Part shown: positions 28,840 to 37,945 of the stretch, one piece after another
Numbering within the stretch: the stretch's first letter is position 1
Layout: every line of letters starts with the position of its first letter
Assembly: GCF_002742385.2 (NCBI RefSeq)
Contig: NZ_MJBI02000001.1
Span: forward strand, 434,001 to 498,000
Direction of reading: 5' to 3'
From: Macrococcoides goetzii
GTDB lineage: Bacteria > Bacillota > Bacilli > Staphylococcales > Staphylococcaceae
Length of the DNA: 64,000 nucleotides
Program-made: the position numbers and the translations under genes
The notes under the pieces: generated by a model
Told to the model about the DNA's origin: nothing
Databases searched by the model: none
What the model saw: the letters and a program-made list of their open reading frames with translations, nothing else

Positions 28840-28871
28840 AAGAGGCTGTCGACAAACCTTTAAATAAATTT

Positions 28872-28912
28872 AACCACACTAAGCATAAATATATGTTTTG
28901 TGTGGTTTTTTG
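28872..28912 (+). terminator. Terminator downstream of the rRNA methyltransferase
   Basis: Stem AACCACAC (28872-28879) with GTGTGGTT (28900-28907), then T run. Confidence 0.8.
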
Positions 28913-28949
28913 TTTATGATAAATATATTGAAAAGAAGGTGAAAATACA

Positions 28950-29960
28950 TTGAAATTAAGTATATTAGATCAAGTACCCATGGCACGTGGAGAAACGCCA
29001 GGGGATGCATTGGCACATACGATAGAACTCGTTCAATTTGCAGAAAAATTAAATTATGATCGTTATTTTGTTGCTGAACATCATAATACGACAGGATTAA
29101 TTAGCAATTCACCAGAAATTCTTATGACTCGATTATTATCAGTCACTACTACGATAAACATAGGTTCTGCAGGTATTCTTTTACCGCAATATAGTCCTTA
29201 TAAGATCGCTGAAAATGCAAATTTACTAGAAGCGATGTTTCCTGGTCGTGTGACAATTGGCCTAGGAAATTCTCCAGGTGGAAGTGAAATTACGAGAAAA
29301 GCCTTAACAGATGGTAACGTCAGTAAGGTAAAAGCATACGATAGAATGCTAGAAGAGTTTTTAGGATTTATGCGTAACACTTTACCTATAGAACATCACT
29401 ATCGAGGAGTTAAAGCCGGACCGAGAATTAAAAATCATCCAGATATTTTTACGTTAGGGTTAACTGATAATGGTGCTAAAAGGGCTGCAAAATTAGGGGT
29501 AGGTTTTGTTTTCGGTAATTTTATCAGTGATAAATATCGAGACAGTGCAATAAAAATTTATCAACAGGGGTTTATTCCTAATGCATTTATGAAATGCGCA
29601 TATACGATATTTTGTACATTTATCATTGTTGTAAAAGATAAAGATGAAAAAGATATGCAAAAACGTATATTAGATCATTGGTTATTAAATGTTACTAAAG
29701 GTAGAGATACTGTCATTCCTTCAATAGAACAGGTTAATAAAAATGATTATAGTGAAGAGGATTTACGGATCATCGAGAAGAATAGAGGACGTTATTTTAT
29801 TGGAATAAAAGAAGATGTTAAATATGAAATTAAAAAATTATATGAAACGTATCGTTTTGATGAACTGATGGTAATCAATAATACGTTTGATTTTGGATTA
29901 AAAAAAGAAAGTTTTAAAGCGATTAAAGAAATAATAGATGAAATTAATAGTGAGAAATAA
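28950..29960 (+). CDS. LLM-class flavin-dependent oxidoreductase
   Basis: A 336-aa luciferase-like monooxygenase of the bacterial TIM-barrel type that uses FMNH2. The N terminus LSILDQVPMARG, the RYFVAEHHN motif near residue 40, and the glycine-rich GSAGILLPQYSPYKIAENANL segment are typical of the YceB/LuxA-like subgroup found singly in Firmicutes. Substrate unknown. It starts with TTG at 28950, with GAAGGTG at 28935-28941. It appears to be a single-gene transcript ending at the shared terminator at 29977. Confidence 0.88.
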   Translation: MKLSILDQVPMARGETPGDALAHTIELVQFAEKLNYDRYFVAEHHNTTGLISNSPEILMTRLLSVTTTINIGSAGILLPQYSPYKIAENANLLEAMFPGRVTIGLGNSPGGSEITRKALTDGNVSKVKAYDRMLEEFLGFMRNTLPIEHHYRGVKAGPRIKNHPDIFTLGLTDNGAKRAAKLGVGFVFGNFISDKYRDSAIKIYQQGFIPNAFMKCAYTIFCTFIIVVKDKDEKDMQKRILDHWLLNVTKGRDTVIPSIEQVNKNDYSEEDLRIIEKNRGRYFIGIKEDVKYEIKKLYETYRFDELMVINNTFDFGLKKESFKAIKEIIDEINSEK

Positions 29961-29976
29961 TGAATATAAAAATAAA

Positions 29977-30007
29977 AAAACATCAAGCGAAAGCTTGATG
30001 TTTTAAT
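29977..30007. terminator. Bidirectional terminator between LLM gene and ba3 oxidase operon
   Basis: Perfect 12-base stem AAAACATCAAGC (29977-29988) with GCTTGATGTTTT (29993-30004), GAAA tetraloop, A and T runs on both sides. Confidence 0.9.
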
Positions 30008-30008
30008 T

Positions 30009-31736
30009 TTACCAAAGTTTTCCTTCACCCATACCTTTAGCACCAGGAGGTGGATCCATAAACATTTGTCCGATAGGTACTGTATACGCTACTAAAATTA
30101 ATGCAATCGTAACGATAATTAAGAATTTCCAGTTTTCAACGAATTTATAAGCAGGTGCTGCTTCATCCATTGCTTCAGAAACTGGGAATGCTTCATATCC
30201 TTTAGGAGCAAAGAAAGCTAACTGAATGAACACGATAACTACTAAGATGATAGAGATAAATAAAATTGTACCTCCAACTGCTTGCATTACCTGGTAAGGA
30301 ATCCACTCAGCTGCAATTTTTGAACCACCATATTCAGAATAAGTAGAACGACGTGGCGCCCCAAATAATCCGATGTAGTGCATTGCGCCAGACATGATTG
30401 ACATACCAATTGCCCACATAACACCTTGAATAATTGCTAATCTATTGATTGCTTTTGTCATTACACGCCCAGTAGCATGTGGAATTAACCAGTACATTGT
30501 ACCAAAGAACGTTAAGATAACTGCTGTTGCTACTGTTAAATGGAAGTGACCTGTAATCCAGATAGTATTATGTACGACTTGGTTCATTTGAGCTGAAGCG
30601 TTAACTAAACCACCAGCTCCACCAGGAATAAATGCTGCCATTCCGATGAATGGTAATACGAAACGTGCATCATTCCAAGGTAATGTTTTAATCCATCCAA
30701 ATAATCCTTTAGTACCAACTTTTCTTCCATACGCTTCAAATGTTGCAAATAAACTAAATGCAGTCATTAATGAAGGAATAACGACCATGAATGTTAATAC
30801 AACTTGTACATATTTCCATGTTACATCAATACCAGGCTCAGTTAACTGATGGTGAATACCAACTGGAATTGAGAAGAATAAGAATAACATAAAACTCATA
30901 CGTGCTAAGTTATCACTAAATGCTTTTGCACCGATAATTTTTGGAACGACTGCATACCAAGACATATATGCTGGTAATAACCAGAAATAAACTAATGCAT
31001 GTCCAAAGTACCAGAATAGCGTACGGCTAAGTGATACATCGATACGTTCAACTAAACCTAATGACCAAGGAATCATTTGTAATAAAACTGTTGCTGCAAC
31101 ACCGATAGAACATACGATCCACATAACATTGTTGATTGTTGCCATATAAGCTAATAAAGGAGATTTTAATCCTTTATGTTCTTTTCTCCATTGTGCATAG
31201 CGCATGATTTGTCCAGCTGCAGAAATCCAAGAACCTACAACGACTAATGCCATACCAACATAGAAGATTACATGCGCTTTCAGAGGAGCATAGAATGTAT
31301 ATAAGACTGTAGCTTTATTAAGTAATACCATCGTTGCTGCCATTGCAGTACCGATTAACATTACCCAGAATCCTAACCAAACTAATTTTCTTTGTAATGG
31401 TGAAAGTTTACCGCAAGTACGGATTACTGCAGCTGTCTGGAATCCCATAATAAAGAATGTTGTTAATACTAAAGCTAAAATAATACCATGAACAGTTAAG
31501 ATTTGATAATAACCGATTCCTGCAGGTAATTTTAATTGTCCAGAACGTACTAATGTTTGTAGAAGACCTGCTAATCCACCGATGATTAAACACACAATTG
31601 CGACATACATATGTGCCATTATTAATTTACCATCTTTACGGTCCATTTCTACACGTTCTGCCATTTCTTCGGCATGATGGTTTCTATAAGTAGAGCGATC
31701 GTCAAATACGCCGCTATCTAATTTGAATGCGTTCAT
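30009..31736 (-). CDS. cbaA: ba3-type cytochrome oxidase subunit I
   Basis: Haem-copper oxidase catalytic subunit, reducing oxygen to water. The 575-aa protein has about 13 membrane helices. Features of the B (ba3) family are the early QILTVHGIILAL helix with a haem-ligand histidine, FWYFGHALVYFWLLPAYMSWY around residues 240-260 with the CuB histidine, the HHQLTEPGID stretch near residue 300, and NTIWITGHFHLTVATAV near residue 400 with the two haem histidines. The gene overlaps subunit II by four bases. Donor is probably a c-type cytochrome supplied by the qcrABC branch; this link is inference. Confidence 0.92.
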   Translation of the reverse strand: MNAFKLDSGVFDDRSTYRNHHAEEMAERVEMDRKDGKLIMAHMYVAIVCLIIGGLAGLLQTLVRSGQLKLPAGIGYYQILTVHGIILALVLTTFFIMGFQTAAVIRTCGKLSPLQRKLVWLGFWVMLIGTAMAATMVLLNKATVLYTFYAPLKAHVIFYVGMALVVVGSWISAAGQIMRYAQWRKEHKGLKSPLLAYMATINNVMWIVCSIGVAATVLLQMIPWSLGLVERIDVSLSRTLFWYFGHALVYFWLLPAYMSWYAVVPKIIGAKAFSDNLARMSFMLFLFFSIPVGIHHQLTEPGIDVTWKYVQVVLTFMVVIPSLMTAFSLFATFEAYGRKVGTKGLFGWIKTLPWNDARFVLPFIGMAAFIPGGAGGLVNASAQMNQVVHNTIWITGHFHLTVATAVILTFFGTMYWLIPHATGRVMTKAINRLAIIQGVMWAIGMSIMSGAMHYIGLFGAPRRSTYSEYGGSKIAAEWIPYQVMQAVGGTILFISIILVVIVFIQLAFFAPKGYEAFPVSEAMDEAAPAYKFVENWKFLIIVTIALILVAYTVPIGQMFMDPPPGAKGMGEGKLW

Positions 31737-32212
31737 TTCTTATCTACCACCTTAATGTTTGACTTCATGTCTGCATGACCAGTACCACAGTATTCGTTAC
31801 ATAATAATAGGTATTCACCTTTTTTATCAAATGTTTTGACGAATGTTGAGATGTGTCCTGGTTCTATCATCATGTTAACGTTTGTTTGAGCAATTTCGAA
31901 GCCGTGAACAACATCGCGACTTGTTGCGATAATCTTTACTTTTGAACCTTTTGGAATTTCAACTTCACCTGGATTGAAGTTAAATGCAGAAACCACAAAT
32001 ACTAATTCGTAATCCCAATCTTTACCATCAACTTTATGTAATCCTGGTTTGCTGAATACTTCATGTTTATCAATTAATTCTGGATCGACAAATTCTCGTC
32101 CACTGGCGATTGGCTCGTGACCGCTATGTATTGCAGAAACAAAAATAATACCTAAGAATAAAACAAGTGATCCCATACCTAATCCAAGCCAAATTTTCTC
32201 TAACTTATGCAA
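31733..32212 (-). CDS. cbaB: ba3-type cytochrome oxidase subunit II (CuA)
   Basis: A 159-aa membrane-anchored cupredoxin that receives electrons and passes them to subunit I. One N-terminal helix (residues about 8-28) anchors it. CuA ligands are intact: H103 and the C138-x-E140-x-C142-x3-H146-x2-M149 cluster. The short length and single helix are characteristic of ba3 subunit II rather than aa3. A small third subunit gene ends 12 bases upstream of the ATG. Confidence 0.93.
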   Translation of the reverse strand: MHKLEKIWLGLGMGSLVLFLGIIFVSAIHSGHEPIASGREFVDPELIDKHEVFSKPGLHKVDGKDWDYELVFVVSAFNFNPGEVEIPKGSKVKIIATSRDVVHGFEIAQTNVNMMIEPGHISTFVKTFDKKGEYLLLCNEYCGTGHADMKSNIKVVDKK

Positions 32213-32224
32213 AATATTCCCCTC

Positions 32225-32392
32225 CTATACACGTTCTAAAAATAATATAAAAATTGCAAACCATGTTACTACAAACACAGCGCCTAAAAATAATACTGAC
32301 GCCATTGTGCCTCTCAAATCTAAATCGTGATGAACTTCTTCATTAACCTGAATCGGATCATGTGATTGATTTAAATTTTTATCTTCTGCCAT
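32225..32392 (-). CDS. Small ba3 oxidase subunit (subunit IIa/CbaD-like)
   Basis: A 55-aa protein below usual size cut-offs. It has a charged, histidine-containing N-terminal half (MAEDKNLNQSH..., VHHDLDLRG) and one membrane helix from about residue 30 to 52 (ASVLFLGAVFVVTWFAIFIL), ending FLERV. It begins the oxidase operon, with AAAGGGTG as ribosome site just upstream of the ATG (complement of 32399-32406), and ends 12 bases before cbaB. Single-helix small subunits occur in this place in ba3 oxidases of Thermus and Firmicutes. Family call is by position and topology. Confidence 0.8.
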   Translation of the reverse strand: MAEDKNLNQSHDPIQVNEEVHHDLDLRGTMASVLFLGAVFVVTWFAIFILFLERV

Positions 32393-32454
32393 AATGAACA
32401 CCCTTTCTTAATAGCTTTTCTTTCTTTATAATAATAGAGTACAAAGTTTATTAA

Positions 32455-32470
32455 TGTGATAAATATCACA
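32455..32470. promoter_or_regulatory. CRP/FNR/Rex-like palindromic operator upstream of ba3 oxidase
   Basis: TGTGATAAATATCACA has seven-base arms and fits TGTGA-N6-TCACA exactly, the core shared by CRP/ArcR sites and by Rex sites. It lies between the divergent oxidase operon and the dynamin gene, about 40 bases upstream of possible minus-strand -10 boxes at 32425-32436, the class II activator position. Confidence 0.55.
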
Positions 32471-32525
32471 CTTTTTTATTTTCGTTAAAAATTTCACAAA
32501 TAAATATATATGAATGAGGTATGTT

Positions 32526-35500
32526 ATGAAACATCATGAACAAATCAAGCAATTATATCAATTAAAAAAAGAAGTAGAGAAGTCAAACAATGTGATTTTA
32601 GTGGAACAAATCAATGAAATTATTAAGAAAGTGCATCAGGATCAAGTTGTGATCAGCTTTATTGGTCACTTTTCTTCAGGGAAATCATCTTTAATAAATC
32701 ATATATTCAATGAGAATATTTTACCGAGTTCCCCAGTTCCTACTACAAGTAATACGGCTCAGATTATTATCAGTGACACTGAAAATGTACGCATCAATCT
32801 TGATAATCATACATATAGTGATTTAAATCAATATGAAGATATAAAAAGAGTAAATACACTTAACCATAAAATAGAATCCGTTGAAATCAAAAAATCTTCT
32901 CATCTATTTGATAATGGTACCGTTATTCAGGATACTCCAGGAATTGATGCAACATTTAAAAACCATGAAGCAAGTACAATGAAATTTTTACTTATTAGTG
33001 ACCTGGTTTTTTATACGGTTGAGTATAATCATGTAAATTCAGAAAAAAACTTTGATCAAATTAGAGCATTAAATCAATTAAACGTCCCAGTCGTGTTGAT
33101 AATAAATCAGATTGATAAACATCAGGAAGAAGAATTATCATTTGAAGATTTTAAAACTGCTATAAATGATAATATTGAACGTTGGCAACTTAAGATTGAG
33201 CATATTTTATATACATCAATTTATGATAGTGTTAATAATGAAATTGATAATGTGATTCCATTAATGGAGCGCTATGCACACATTGTAGAAACAAACAAAG
33301 CGCATTATTTTGAACGCATGATAGCTTATATTGAATCGACACAAATACATTATCTGAATGAAATTAAAACGAATTTACTGGCTACAATAAATGTTGAAGA
33401 AGACGAAATTGATACTGCCTATCAGAAAGCAAGTGCAAATGTAGCGATGAACGCTGAACAATCTATATTAGCAGATGCCAATAACACACAGTTATTGTTA
33501 AATGGTGTGAAGGATATTATAAAAAATGCTTATTTAATGCCCTTTGAAATGCGCGAGAAAAATCGTGAGATGCTCGAAACATTTGCAGATAACTATAAAG
33601 TACCAGGACTTTTTGGTAAAAAAGCAAAATTACTAGCGATTCAGGATGAAAAAGTGGCAACAGTTGTTAGATCACTGAATGCATTAATTGAGAAACAAAT
33701 TACATTTCAGCTTAAAGAATATTATGGTCAATTCTCAAAATACTTAAGTTATCCAAATATAATTAATGAACTTGTTTTTAATATTTCACAAGATTATGTT
33801 AAGCAGTTAATAAAGCAACAGACATCTATCACAAATGATTATGTATTAATCTATTCAGATGAATTAAAATTATTCATTGAACGTATGATTGTTAATCAGC
33901 AAAAGAATTGGCATGATCAGTTCATAAAAAATATAAATATGTCCATTTTAAATACAAATAATGAAAATAGTAAGGAAACTGTGAAGTTTGATGAATATTT
34001 TGAGAATGAATCATTATTAAAATCAATTACTACTAAAAACTATTTACACTACTATATTCATGTTGATGAATCAGTAGATAAATTAATTGATAGAAAATAT
34101 GTAACATTTGAAATGCTTGATGAAAAACCTATAGAAATTTCAAAAATTACTAAAGTACCGACTACTGCAAATGAGAATCTGAATCTAAGCAAATCAATTC
34201 TGCAACATTTGTCTGATGTTACGTACTTCAAGACTGATATAGAGAAAGTAAATGCACAAATTGAACGATTGAATAAAAATATAACTAAAATTGTTGTATT
34301 TGGTGCTTTTAGTGCAGGTAAAAGTGCGATGATTAATGCTCTTTTAAAAGAAGAAATATTAATATCTTCCCCGAATCCAACGACAGCTTCAATTACTGAG
34401 ATTCAATATGGTGATAAGAATTATGTCACATTTAAGTTGGAAAAAGACATATTGAAATCATTAAATGACATGATGTTAACTTCAACAATTGATGTACCTA
34501 CAATTAGTCAATGGATTAAACGATTTAAAGGAAAACTTAATCAGTTAAATGCACAGAACAGAAATTTTGCAGAAGCGATTATTCAAAATTATGATTTATA
34601 TGCACAGTATTTAGAGAATCATGCAACAATCGAAGTGAATGATGACGAAATAAAACAGTATACTGCTGTTGATGCACACGCTGCATTTGTACAGAAAATA
34701 ACGTTAGGTATAAAAAATGATTTTCTAAAAGATAAGATTATTATTGATTCACCAGGCACAGGTAGTACGAATAGCCGTCATACAAAAGAAACGACAGAAA
34801 TTATTGCTGATAGCGATTTATTAATCTATGTTTCATATTACAATCACGTCTATACTGAAAAAGACAAAGCATTTCTTTCTTATTTAAATGAAGTAGAAAT
34901 CATAAACGAAGATAGTCAGAATTTCTTTGTTATTAATGCGGTAGATTTAGCAAAAGATGATCAAGAATTAAATTCGGTTATTGATTATTTAAGGGGTGAA
35001 TTACAAACTTTAAAAATTGATGATCCAATTTATCCAGTATCAAGTCGAAATTCATTAAAAGCTTACGATGAAAAATTTACTATATTTAAATCAGCAATTG
35101 AACACTTTGTAACCACAACAAGTAAACAACAGAAAATCAAGCAAATTAATCACCAGACATCTGTTTTATACGAAAAAGCAAAAGCACTTGTAAATGATTT
35201 TGATCAGTACGAAAATCAAATACAAATTAGAAATCAGTATTACAAAGAGTGGTTAGCCAATGGTCCAATCGATTTAAATGTAAAAGATAATGTAATACGA
35301 TCGGTAAAGGATATATTGACAGAACAAACAACATATCTTAAAGATAAGATGAAAATACAGCTGTATGACGTCTTAAAAGAACAAATCAATACTTCTTCAG
35401 ATTTGTCTAAAGTACAACAGAGCTATTTACATGCTGTTCAGCAAAAGTTAAATGAAGACTTATATTTGATTATGCCGAGATTAAATAAGGGCGTACAATT

Positions 35501-35921
35501 GAACTTCAATCAGGTAAGTCAAGTATTATCGAAGCAATTAGAACAACAAGAGATTTATGAAGATTTACAATATAAAGAACAATTACTAAATCCTAATGAC
35601 GTAAGTATTAGTAAGCTCACTGATGAAATTCATACATTAAGCTTAGCAAATATTAAGCAGAAACAGTTGATGAATCAGACACTGAAAATTGAACTGTACG
35701 ATGAAATACACCAAAAAACGATACAAATGCTAATTAAATTAATTGATATGTATGAAAATGAAATCTTGATGCTTATTGACGACAATGCAATAAAATTGTC
35801 TAATTATATTGAAGAAAAAAATAAAATGATACATCAAACAATGCACGAAAAAATGCAACAAAAAATTGACCATACTTTAAAAGAAGAAGTTTCAGAAGCG
35901 ATTCAAAAAATAGAGGTGTAA
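32526..35921 (+). CDS. Double-GTPase dynamin-like protein (DynA-like)
   Basis: A very large, 1131-aa bacterial dynamin with two complete dynamin modules in tandem, as in B. subtilis DynA. Module 1 has the P-loop GHFSSGKSS at 47-55 and DTPG near 135; module 2 has GAFSAGKSA near residue 593 and DSPG near 739. Long helical stalk segments follow each GTPase. Such proteins tether and fuse membranes and help repair damage by pores or phage. I chose the ATG at 32526, six bases after GAGG; an in-frame ATG at 32514 overlaps that site. The end holds the ribosome site of the rhodanese gene. Confidence 0.92.
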   Translation: MKHHEQIKQLYQLKKEVEKSNNVILVEQINEIIKKVHQDQVVISFIGHFSSGKSSLINHIFNENILPSSPVPTTSNTAQIIISDTENVRINLDNHTYSDLNQYEDIKRVNTLNHKIESVEIKKSSHLFDNGTVIQDTPGIDATFKNHEASTMKFLLISDLVFYTVEYNHVNSEKNFDQIRALNQLNVPVVLIINQIDKHQEEELSFEDFKTAINDNIERWQLKIEHILYTSIYDSVNNEIDNVIPLMERYAHIVETNKAHYFERMIAYIESTQIHYLNEIKTNLLATINVEEDEIDTAYQKASANVAMNAEQSILADANNTQLLLNGVKDIIKNAYLMPFEMREKNREMLETFADNYKVPGLFGKKAKLLAIQDEKVATVVRSLNALIEKQITFQLKEYYGQFSKYLSYPNIINELVFNISQDYVKQLIKQQTSITNDYVLIYSDELKLFIERMIVNQQKNWHDQFIKNINMSILNTNNENSKETVKFDEYFENESLLKSITTKNYLHYYIHVDESVDKLIDRKYVTFEMLDEKPIEISKITKVPTTANENLNLSKSILQHLSDVTYFKTDIEKVNAQIERLNKNITKIVVFGAFSAGKSAMINALLKEEILISSPNPTTASITEIQYGDKNYVTFKLEKDILKSLNDMMLTSTIDVPTISQWIKRFKGKLNQLNAQNRNFAEAIIQNYDLYAQYLENHATIEVNDDEIKQYTAVDAHAAFVQKITLGIKNDFLKDKIIIDSPGTGSTNSRHTKETTEIIADSDLLIYVSYYNHVYTEKDKAFLSYLNEVEIINEDSQNFFVINAVDLAKDDQELNSVIDYLRGELQTLKIDDPIYPVSSRNSLKAYDEKFTIFKSAIEHFVTTTSKQQKIKQINHQTSVLYEKAKALVNDFDQYENQIQIRNQYYKEWLANGPIDLNVKDNVIRSVKDILTEQTTYLKDKMKIQLYDVLKEQINTSSDLSKVQQSYLHAVQQKLNEDLYLIMPRLNKGVQLNFNQVSQVLSKQLEQQEIYEDLQYKEQLLNPNDVSISKLTDEIHTLSLANIKQKQLMNQTLKIELYDEIHQKTIQMLIKLIDMYENEILMLIDDNAIKLSNYIEEKNKMIHQTMHEKMQQKIDHTLKEEVSEAIQKIEV

Positions 35922-35924
35922 GTC

Positions 35925-36821
35925 ATGAAAATATGGATAACAGAACAAGAAGCTTATAAACTGGTACAAAATAATGATGCAGTATTATTTGATTGTCGAG
36001 GTATAATGGACAATTTAGCACAAAGTATTCAAAACTATTATGAAGAAAGAATTGAAGGAGCAGAGTATATTCATTCATTCTTAATGGGTAACAATCCAAT
36101 ATCTGGTGGACGACATCCATTACCTGATTTAAATGATTTCATTGATATTGTGGAATCAATTGCTCAAGGTAAGTTGATAATAGGATATGATAATCGCAAT
36201 AGTTTTTATGGCACTCGATTTGTATTTCTCTGTCATCTTGTGGGTATTGAATGTTTTCTTATTCAGGAAGGTTATGAAGATTTGAAACTGTTTAAGAAAT
36301 CGACTAAAGATTCATTTGAAGAAAAACAGCATGCTACAGTTAAATTTTATAATTCCACCGTCAAAGAGTACGAAATGGCGGTGGAAATGAATAAAGAATT
36401 AGCAAATAGAGATTTAAACAAAAATTTTAATAAAGAGATCATCACTTTCTGTAATAATATCCAAAGCTTAATTAAGGCGCCTCAACATGATGTTGTACTT
36501 ATTGATGCGCGTGCTCATGAACGCTATGTTGGCGAAGTTGAACCGATGGATAAAATTGCAGGCCATATTCCGACAGCAATCAATATTCCTTTTAGTGAAG
36601 TGTATGCAGATGGTTTGCCGAAAAAAAGTGAGGCACTACGAGAAGTATTCAAAAATGTTTTAGGAAAAGAAAGCATTATTTATTGTGGTTCAGGCTTAAG
36701 CGCTACACCTTTATATGTCGCTCTCAAGACATTAGACCAAAATGTAAAAGTATATGCAGGTAGTTATTCCGAGTGGGTGTCAAAATATCCAAATCAAATC
36801 GAAACTGGAGAACAAAAATGA
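35925..36821 (+). CDS. Rhodanese-family sulfurtransferase, two-domain
   Basis: A 298-aa protein with an inactive N-terminal rhodanese domain (about 1-135) and a catalytic C-terminal one, in which C in IIYCGSGLSATPL near residue 252 is the persulfide cysteine. This fits the thiosulfate/3-mercaptopyruvate sulfurtransferase class. The N-terminal domain keeps the LFDCRGIM and GRHPLP signatures. It starts three bases after the dynamin stop and its TGA overlaps the next ATG, so dynamin, sulfurtransferase and exonuclease are translated from one message. Confidence 0.88.
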   Translation: MKIWITEQEAYKLVQNNDAVLFDCRGIMDNLAQSIQNYYEERIEGAEYIHSFLMGNNPISGGRHPLPDLNDFIDIVESIAQGKLIIGYDNRNSFYGTRFVFLCHLVGIECFLIQEGYEDLKLFKKSTKDSFEEKQHATVKFYNSTVKEYEMAVEMNKELANRDLNKNFNKEIITFCNNIQSLIKAPQHDVVLIDARAHERYVGEVEPMDKIAGHIPTAINIPFSEVYADGLPKKSEALREVFKNVLGKESIIYCGSGLSATPLYVALKTLDQNVKVYAGSYSEWVSKYPNQIETGEQK

Positions 36822-37690
36822 ACAATTTATTAATCGTTGATGGAATGGCTTTGCTTTTTCGTCACTTCTTTGCTACAAGTCTACACAAAAACTATATGAA
36901 AAATTCGCAAGGCATACCTACAAATGGGGTTCAAGGATTTGTAAGACATGTTGTAAGTGCGATTCATGACATCGATGCCCATCATGTAATAGTCTGTTGG
37001 GATATGGGGGCTAAAACATTCAGAAACGAAATCGACCCTAACTATAAAGCCCATCGTCCAGCACCACAAGAAGAGTTGATTCCTCAATTTGATATGGTGC
37101 AGGAAATCTCAAGACAACTCGGATTTCATAATATTGGCATACAAAATTTTGAAGCCGACGATGTCATTGGCACATTAGCACATGCACTAGATAACACATA
37201 TGATATAAAAGTAATTAGTGGTGATCGTGATTTACTTCAAATACTAGATAATCATATAGAAGTATGGTTAACAAAAAAAGGATTTAATATTTACAATAAA
37301 TATGATAAAACTCGATTTATCGAAGAATATCAAATTCAGCCAAAGCAATTAATTGATGTTAAAGCGTTTATGGGTGATACTGCTGATGGATATCCTGGTG
37401 TAAAGGGTATTGGAGAAAAAACAGCACTTAAATTAATTCAGACATATGGCAGTGTTGAAGGTGTACTTGAACATATAGAAGAACTTCCGAAAGGTCAGCA
37501 AAATAAAATTAATGAAGCAGCAGATGCTTTAAAGCTTTCCCATCAACTTGCAGCTATCCATACAGAAGTACCGCTAAAGTTAGATGAAATTATCAGTGAA
37601 ATGCCATATTCAGTTGATTTGGCATCAATGATAGATTTATGTGATCAATACGAACTGAAGGTTGCCAAAAACTTCATAGCAAAATTATAA
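36818..37690 (+). CDS. 5'-3' exonuclease (Pol I N-terminal-like / flap nuclease)
   Basis: A 290-aa free-standing homologue of the 5'-nuclease domain of DNA polymerase I, removing RNA primers or flaps. Metal-binding motifs include LLIVDGMALLFR at the N terminus, CWDMGAKTFRNEIDPNYKAHR near residue 55, EADDVIGTLA near residue 109 and ISGDRDLLQ near residue 132; the helix-three-turn-helix GVKGIGEKTALKLI is near residue 195. The ATG at 36818 overlaps the preceding TGA; a frame open from 36773 is inside the rhodanese gene. Same pairing exists in staphylococci. Confidence 0.92.
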   Translation: MNNLLIVDGMALLFRHFFATSLHKNYMKNSQGIPTNGVQGFVRHVVSAIHDIDAHHVIVCWDMGAKTFRNEIDPNYKAHRPAPQEELIPQFDMVQEISRQLGFHNIGIQNFEADDVIGTLAHALDNTYDIKVISGDRDLLQILDNHIEVWLTKKGFNIYNKYDKTRFIEEYQIQPKQLIDVKAFMGDTADGYPGVKGIGEKTALKLIQTYGSVEGVLEHIEELPKGQQNKINEAADALKLSHQLAAIHTEVPLKLDEIISEMPYSVDLASMIDLCDQYELKVAKNFIAKL

Positions 37691-37695
37691 TGACA

Positions 37696-37735
37696 AGCCC
37701 TTTATGCAAAATATAATGCATAGAGGGTTTTGTTA
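37696..37735 (+). terminator. Terminator of the dynamin-rhodanese-exonuclease operon
   Basis: AGCCCTTTATGCA pairs with TGCATAGAGGGTTTT (with one wobble and one offset) around an ATATAA-type loop; a short T-rich tail follows. Confidence 0.65.
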
Positions 37736-37841
37736 TTTGTGACAATTGAACAAATAATAGTATGTTAATAAAAAGTTAAAAATGCTAGTTAATCCTTTTA
37801 TATCAAGGTATTACAGTTGGTATTAGAAAAATTCAACAAAA

Positions 37842-37875
37842 AATATTACTTTGCGGTACACCGCAAAGTAATATT
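37842..37875. promoter_or_regulatory. 34-bp near-perfect palindrome upstream of the protease gene
   Basis: Arms AATATTACTTTGCGGT (37842-37857) and ACCGCAAAGTAATATT (37860-37875) are perfectly complementary with only AC between them. No T run follows, so it is not a normal terminator. It lies 70 bases before the protease ATG; operator or cruciform are the likely meanings. Confidence 0.6.
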
Positions 37876-37945
37876 CAGAGTGTTGTAAATAATCAATTAA
37901 CAATATATATTGAATTTAATAAATAAAACATAAAGGAGCTTCATA

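Noticed and set aside
28843-28871. AGAGGCTGTCGACAAACC near the methyltransferase end as a dispersed staphylococcal intergenic repeat
   Set aside because: It resembles GAGGCTG-type repeats only loosely and no second copy was noticed in the window.
37842-37875. Insertion-sequence end or transposon inverted repeat
   Set aside because: The arms face each other over two bases with no transposase or target duplication nearby; an operator or hairpin is the better reading.
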